From the NCBI RefSeq assembly GCF_004217495.1, contig NZ_SHLC01000001.1, positions 1,054,001 to 1,118,000 on the forward strand: a stretch of 64,000 nt of DNA, read 5' to 3'. Shown here piece after piece: positions 61,258 through 64,000 of the stretch. Source of the stretch: Microterricola gilva. GTDB taxonomy: Bacteria > Actinomycetota > Actinomycetes > Actinomycetales > Microbacteriaceae. A model generated the notes under the pieces. It ran no database searches, was not told the origin of the DNA, and saw only the letters and a list, made by a program, of their open reading frames with translations. Each line of letters opens with the position of its first letter. The first letter of the stretch is position 1. A program made the position numbers and the translations under genes.

Positions 61258-62364
61258 TCAGCGGCCGAGGGCGCGGAGCGCGTCGCGCACGTCGTACTCG
61301 TCGTTCCAGAGGTGGAACGCGACCCGTGCGCAGCCGGCTCGGCCCGATGCGGTGATCCCGGACGCCGTCAGCTGCCCGAGCGCCGTACCATCGGCATCCG
61401 GCCAGCTCACGATCGCCTGACCGCGCGCCTCGATTCCGAGACCGTCGCAGAACGCATCGGCCAGCCCGACGGCGTGCGTGCGCACCGCCTCGAGGTCGAG
61501 GCTCCGGAACAGTTCGATCGCCGGCTCGGCGCCGACCCAGGCCTGCCAGGCCGGTGATGCGTCGAATCGGCGCGCGCTGGCCGCGAGCTGCATGCCAGGT
61601 CCGTAGCAGGCGGCGATGGGGTCCTCGCCGGCGTACCAACCGGTGTGCAGGGGGCGCAGCTCGTCCTGGAAGGCGCTCGAGACGGTGAAGAAGGCCACGC
61701 CGCGTGGGGCGCAGAGCCACTTGTAGCTGTGGCAGATCGTGGCGTCGAATGCCTCGGCATCGACGGGCATCCAGCCGGCGGCCTGGGTCGTGTCGCACAG
61801 TGTGCGCGCGCCGTGCCTGCGTGCGGCGGCGGTGATGCCTGCTGCATCCGCAACGGCGCCGGATGACGATTGCACCAACGAGAACACGACGAGGGCCGTG
61901 TCGGCCGTGATCGAGGACGCCAGCTCGGCCAGCGGAACGTGCCGCACGCGGACACCGCGGTGCTCCTGCCCGAGGAAGGGGAAGACCATCGAGCTGAAGT
62001 CGCCGTCGACGCAGAGCACCTCGGCACCGTCGGCAACGCTTGCAGCGACCATGCCGGTGAACACCGAGGCCTGGGCGCCGATGGCGACACGGTCGACCGT
62101 GGTGCCGACGAGGCCGGCGTAGCTCGCGCGCACCCGCTCGACGGTGGCGGCGTAGTCTGGCACGCTCGCCTCGCCGCGGGCCCAGCGTTCAGCGTCGCGC
62201 AGCGTTGCGGCGACCGTCTCCGTCGTCGGCAGCCCCATCGTGCATGCGCTGAGGTAGCCGCGGCCGCCACGGAAGAGGGTGGCGGCGTCGCTCAGCGATG
62301 TGCTGCCGGGCACCACGCGGTGCGCCGTCGTGCTGACGGGGCGGTGGCTCGTGGCGCTGTGCAT
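61258..62364 (-). CDS. Class V aminotransferase-fold PLP enzyme
   Basis: 368-residue fold-type I PLP enzyme of the class V/cysteine-desulfurase group. RGGRGYLSACTMGLPTTETV is a substrate-entry segment. IGAQASVFTGMVAASV binds the phosphate; LCDTTQAAGWMPVDAEAFDATICHSYKWLCAPRGVAFFTVS has the PLP Asp region and the Schiff-base Lys in HSYKWL. The active-site Cys loop of cysteine desulfurases is not evident, so a kynureninase- or epimerase-like activity is equally possible. The ATG has CAAGCT 6 nt upstream. It is divergent from a LysR regulator that probably controls it. Confidence 0.83.
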   Translation of the reverse strand: MHSATSHRPVSTTAHRVVPGSTSLSDAATLFRGGRGYLSACTMGLPTTETVAATLRDAERWARGEASVPDYAATVERVRASYAGLVGTTVDRVAIGAQASVFTGMVAASVADGAEVLCVDGDFSSMVFPFLGQEHRGVRVRHVPLAELASSITADTALVVFSLVQSSSGAVADAAGITAAARRHGARTLCDTTQAAGWMPVDAEAFDATICHSYKWLCAPRGVAFFTVSSAFQDELRPLHTGWYAGEDPIAACYGPGMQLAASARRFDASPAWQAWVGAEPAIELFRSLDLEAVRTHAVGLADAFCDGLGIEARGQAIVSWPDADGTALGQLTASGITASGRAGCARVAFHLWNDEYDVRDALRALGR

Positions 62365-62421
62365 GGTTCCAGCTTGAGTGCTCCGATTCCATTCGACAAG
62401 GGGAGTGATTCAATGTGATTG

Positions 62422-62439
62422 ATAAGCAACGGTTATGAT
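62422..62439. promoter_or_regulatory. LysR-type T-N11-A box overlapping the LysR promoter
   Basis: ATAA-N7-TTAT (62422-62436) is a classical LysR dyad. It overlaps TATGAT (62434-62439), which lies 6 nt before the LysR ATG at 62446. Binding would repress lysR itself and could activate the divergent PLP enzyme gene. Confidence 0.6.
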
Positions 62440-62445
62440 TGCGGA

Positions 62446-63396
62446 ATGAGCGCAGAACTCGATCTCGATTCCCACTCGCTGCGCGTTGTCGACGCCATCG
62501 CCGAGCACGGCTCGATCACGGCGGCGGCCGACGCGCTCGGCTACAGCCAGCCGGCCATCAGCCAGCACCTGAAGCGCCTCGACCAGCGCATCGGCATGCC
62601 CGTCGTCGAGCGCGTGGGCCGTGGCGTGCGCCTCACGGAGGCCGGGCTGGTGCTTGCCCGCCACGCCCGCCCCGTGATCAGGGCGCTCGATGCGGCGGCG
62701 GGCGAGTTGGCCGAACTCACCGGCTTGCGCTCAGGTCGGGTGCGGCTCGCCGCGTTCCCCTCCGCGTCGCCGACGATCGTCCCGCGGCTGCTCGCGGCGA
62801 TGGCCGCGCGGCACCCGGGCATCAACATCAGCTACATCGAGGCGGAGCCGCCGGAGGCCGTCTCGGCCGTGCGCGAGGGCAAGGCCGACCTCGCGCTCAC
62901 CTTCAGCTACCCGGGTGACCGGGTCGATCCGCACACCGAGAGCGCGCACGGCCTGCGCGCGGAGGCATTGAGCCGGGAGGAGATGATGCTCGTGCTGCCA
63001 GCCGGTCATGAGTATGCGTCATCCGAGACCGTCGACGTCGCCGCGCTCTCCGCTGAGGCCTGGATCGCCGGATGCCCGCGCTGCCGTGGCCACCTGCTCG
63101 AACTCTGCGATGCCGGCGGTTTCACCCCGCGCATCGGCTACGAGACCGACAACTTCCTGGCGGTCATGAGCATGGTGGCCGCCGGCCTCGGCGTCGCGAT
63201 GCTGCCGACCCTCGCGATCGAGTCGGTGGGAACGCCGGCCGGTGTCGTCGTGCGTCCGACGAGCAATCGCAATCACCGCACGATCCACGTCGTCACGACC
63301 CCGGGGGCCACGCACGTGCCCGCGATCGCGGCCACCCTGCGCGTGCTCGAAGAGCTCACCGCTTCTCCAGCAGACCATTCAGCCAGCGCCAACTAA
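62446..63396 (+). CDS. LysR-family transcriptional regulator
   Basis: 316 residues. The N-terminal winged HTH is [56 protein letters not shown], followed by a type 2 periplasmic-binding effector domain ([24 protein letters not shown]...). The frame is open to 62419, but the ATG at 62446 is 6 nt from the consensus-like -10 TATGAT. A LysR box lies at that promoter. Its likely target is the divergent PLP enzyme gene. Effector unknown, probably an amino acid or keto acid. Confidence 0.92.
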   Translation: MSAELDLDSHSLRVVDAIAEHGSITAAADALGYSQPAISQHLKRLDQRIGMPVVERVGRGVRLTEAGLVLARHARPVIRALDAAAGELAELTGLRSGRVRLAAFPSASPTIVPRLLAAMAARHPGINISYIEAEPPEAVSAVREGKADLALTFSYPGDRVDPHTESAHGLRAEALSREEMMLVLPAGHEYASSETVDVAALSAEAWIAGCPRCRGHLLELCDAGGFTPRIGYETDNFLAVMSMVAAGLGVAMLPTLAIESVGTPAGVVVRPTSNRNHRTIHVVTTPGATHVPAIAATLRVLEELTASPADHSASAN

Positions 63397-63407
63397 GATT
63401 GGTCACG
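63394..63407 (+). promoter_or_regulatory. gltX promoter overlapping the LysR stop codon
   Basis: TAAGAT (63394-63399) includes the TAA stop of the LysR gene and lies 8 nt before the gltX ATG. No SD fits in the gap, so the mRNA is probably leaderless. Confidence 0.5.
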
Positions 63408-64000
63408 ATGTCTGACGCAAATCACCCCTGGTCCACCGCCACCGGCAGCGACGTACGCGTGCGCTTCTGCCCCTCGCCCACCGGAACGCCGCACGTCGGC
63501 ATGGTGCGCACCGCCCTGTTCAACTGGGCATACGCGCGCCACACCGGTGGAAAGCTGATCTTCCGCATCGAAGACACGGATGCCGCCCGCGACAGCGAGG
63601 AGAGCTTCCACCAGCTCGTCGACGCGCTCAGCTGGCTGAAGCTCGACTGGGACGAGGGCGTGAACGTCGGCGGGCCGCACGAGCCGTACCGGCAGTCGCA
63701 GCGCACCGACATCTACCTCGGTGTGATCGAGAAGCTCGTTGCGTCAGGGCACGTCTACGAGTCGTACTCGAACGCCGAGGAGATCGACGCCCGCAATGAG
63801 GCGGCGGGCCGCCCCAAGCAGCACGGCTACGACAACTTCGACCGCGATCTGACCGAGGAGCAGCGCGCCGCCTTCCGCGCGGAGGGCCGCGAGCCCGCCC
63901 TGCGTCTGCGGGTTCCGGACACCGATCTCTCCTTCGACGACATGGTCCGCGGCGAGATCACCTTCCCGGCCGGTTCCTTCACCGACTTCGTCGTCGTGCG
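63408..64000 (+). CDS. gltX: Glutamyl-tRNA synthetase (N-terminal part, runs off the window)
   Basis: Charges tRNA-Glu. The visible 197 codons start [58 protein letters not shown], which holds the class I HIGH-like signature (GTPHVGM). The family segments [34 protein letters not shown] and [32 protein letters not shown] follow. The discriminating GlnRS features are absent. The frame is open at the right edge of the window. Confidence 0.95.
   Translation, partial: MSDANHPWSTATGSDVRVRFCPSPTGTPHVGMVRTALFNWAYARHTGGKLIFRIEDTDAARDSEESFHQLVDALSWLKLDWDEGVNVGGPHEPYRQSQRTDIYLGVIEKLVASGHVYESYSNAEEIDARNEAAGRPKQHGYDNFDRDLTEEQRAAFRAEGREPALRLRVPDTDLSFDDMVRGEITFPAGSFTDFVVV

Overview
The window is a 64-kb stretch of a high-GC Actinomycetota chromosome, most probably from the family Microbacteriaceae. 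Signs of this are the GC-rich codon use, the recurrent ggatgcc motif inside genes, a coproporphyrin-type ferrochelatase with cysteines at its C-terminus, DUF222-HNH and DUF2207 proteins, and very frequent leaderless promoters (TAnnnT about 6 nt before ATG or GTG). No phage, CRISPR array, rRNA or tRNA gene was seen. Apart from a few small repeat islands it reads as ordinary chromosome with several metabolic cassettes.

Layout. 1-9.0 kb: end of an ABC exporter, mutY, a uridine-kinase-like NTPase, panE-like reductase, truB, two small membrane proteins, ribF and a CynX-type MFS. 9.0-14.5 kb: ROK sugar kinase, SorC/DeoR-type regulator, deoC and two overlapping aldehyde dehydrogenase genes, the second lacking the catalytic domain. 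14.6-20.7 kb: secreted GDPD, a repeat island, SGNH hydrolase, M20 peptidase, a CsoR/RcnR-type metal sensor and a DUF2207 protein. 20.9-29.3 kb: SNF2 helicase, pfkA, Nudix, PiT phosphate transporter, UraA-type and AzgA-type nucleobase permeases. 29.4-36.3 kb: a cassette of glutamine-synthetase-like ligase, PuuD-like amidase, aldehyde dehydrogenase, SDR, FadR-type regulator and ethanolamine-type permease. It suggests gamma-glutamylation-dependent amino-alcohol (probably ethanolamine) catabolism.

36.5-38.7 kb: DUF4190 protein and aspartase. 38.7-47.4 kb: a complete-looking non-phosphorylative L-fucose (6-deoxyhexose) pathway: mutarotase, aldo/keto reductase, lactonase, fuconate dehydratase, SDR and FAH-type hydrolases with a FadR-type regulator, interrupted by a DUF222-HNH gene. 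47.5-55.8 kb: Ada/AraC/AlkA fusion, RNB nuclease, proS, epimerase-DUF2867 protein, ferrochelatase and TetR. 55.9-64 kb: MFS drug exporter, leuB, ilvE, FAH protein, a palindromic repeat island touching a GIY-YIG nuclease gene, a class V PLP enzyme with a divergent LysR regulator, and the start of gltX.

The most interesting points are: the amino-alcohol gamma-glutamylation cassette; nineteen leaderless promoters that fix many start codons, several as overlapping divergent pairs; a probable AUC start codon on the AzgA permease; a coupled aldehyde dehydrogenase plus pseudo-dehydrogenase pair; a perfect 50-bp palindrome; and a GIY-YIG nuclease gene whose 3' end lies inside an intergenic palindromic repeat.
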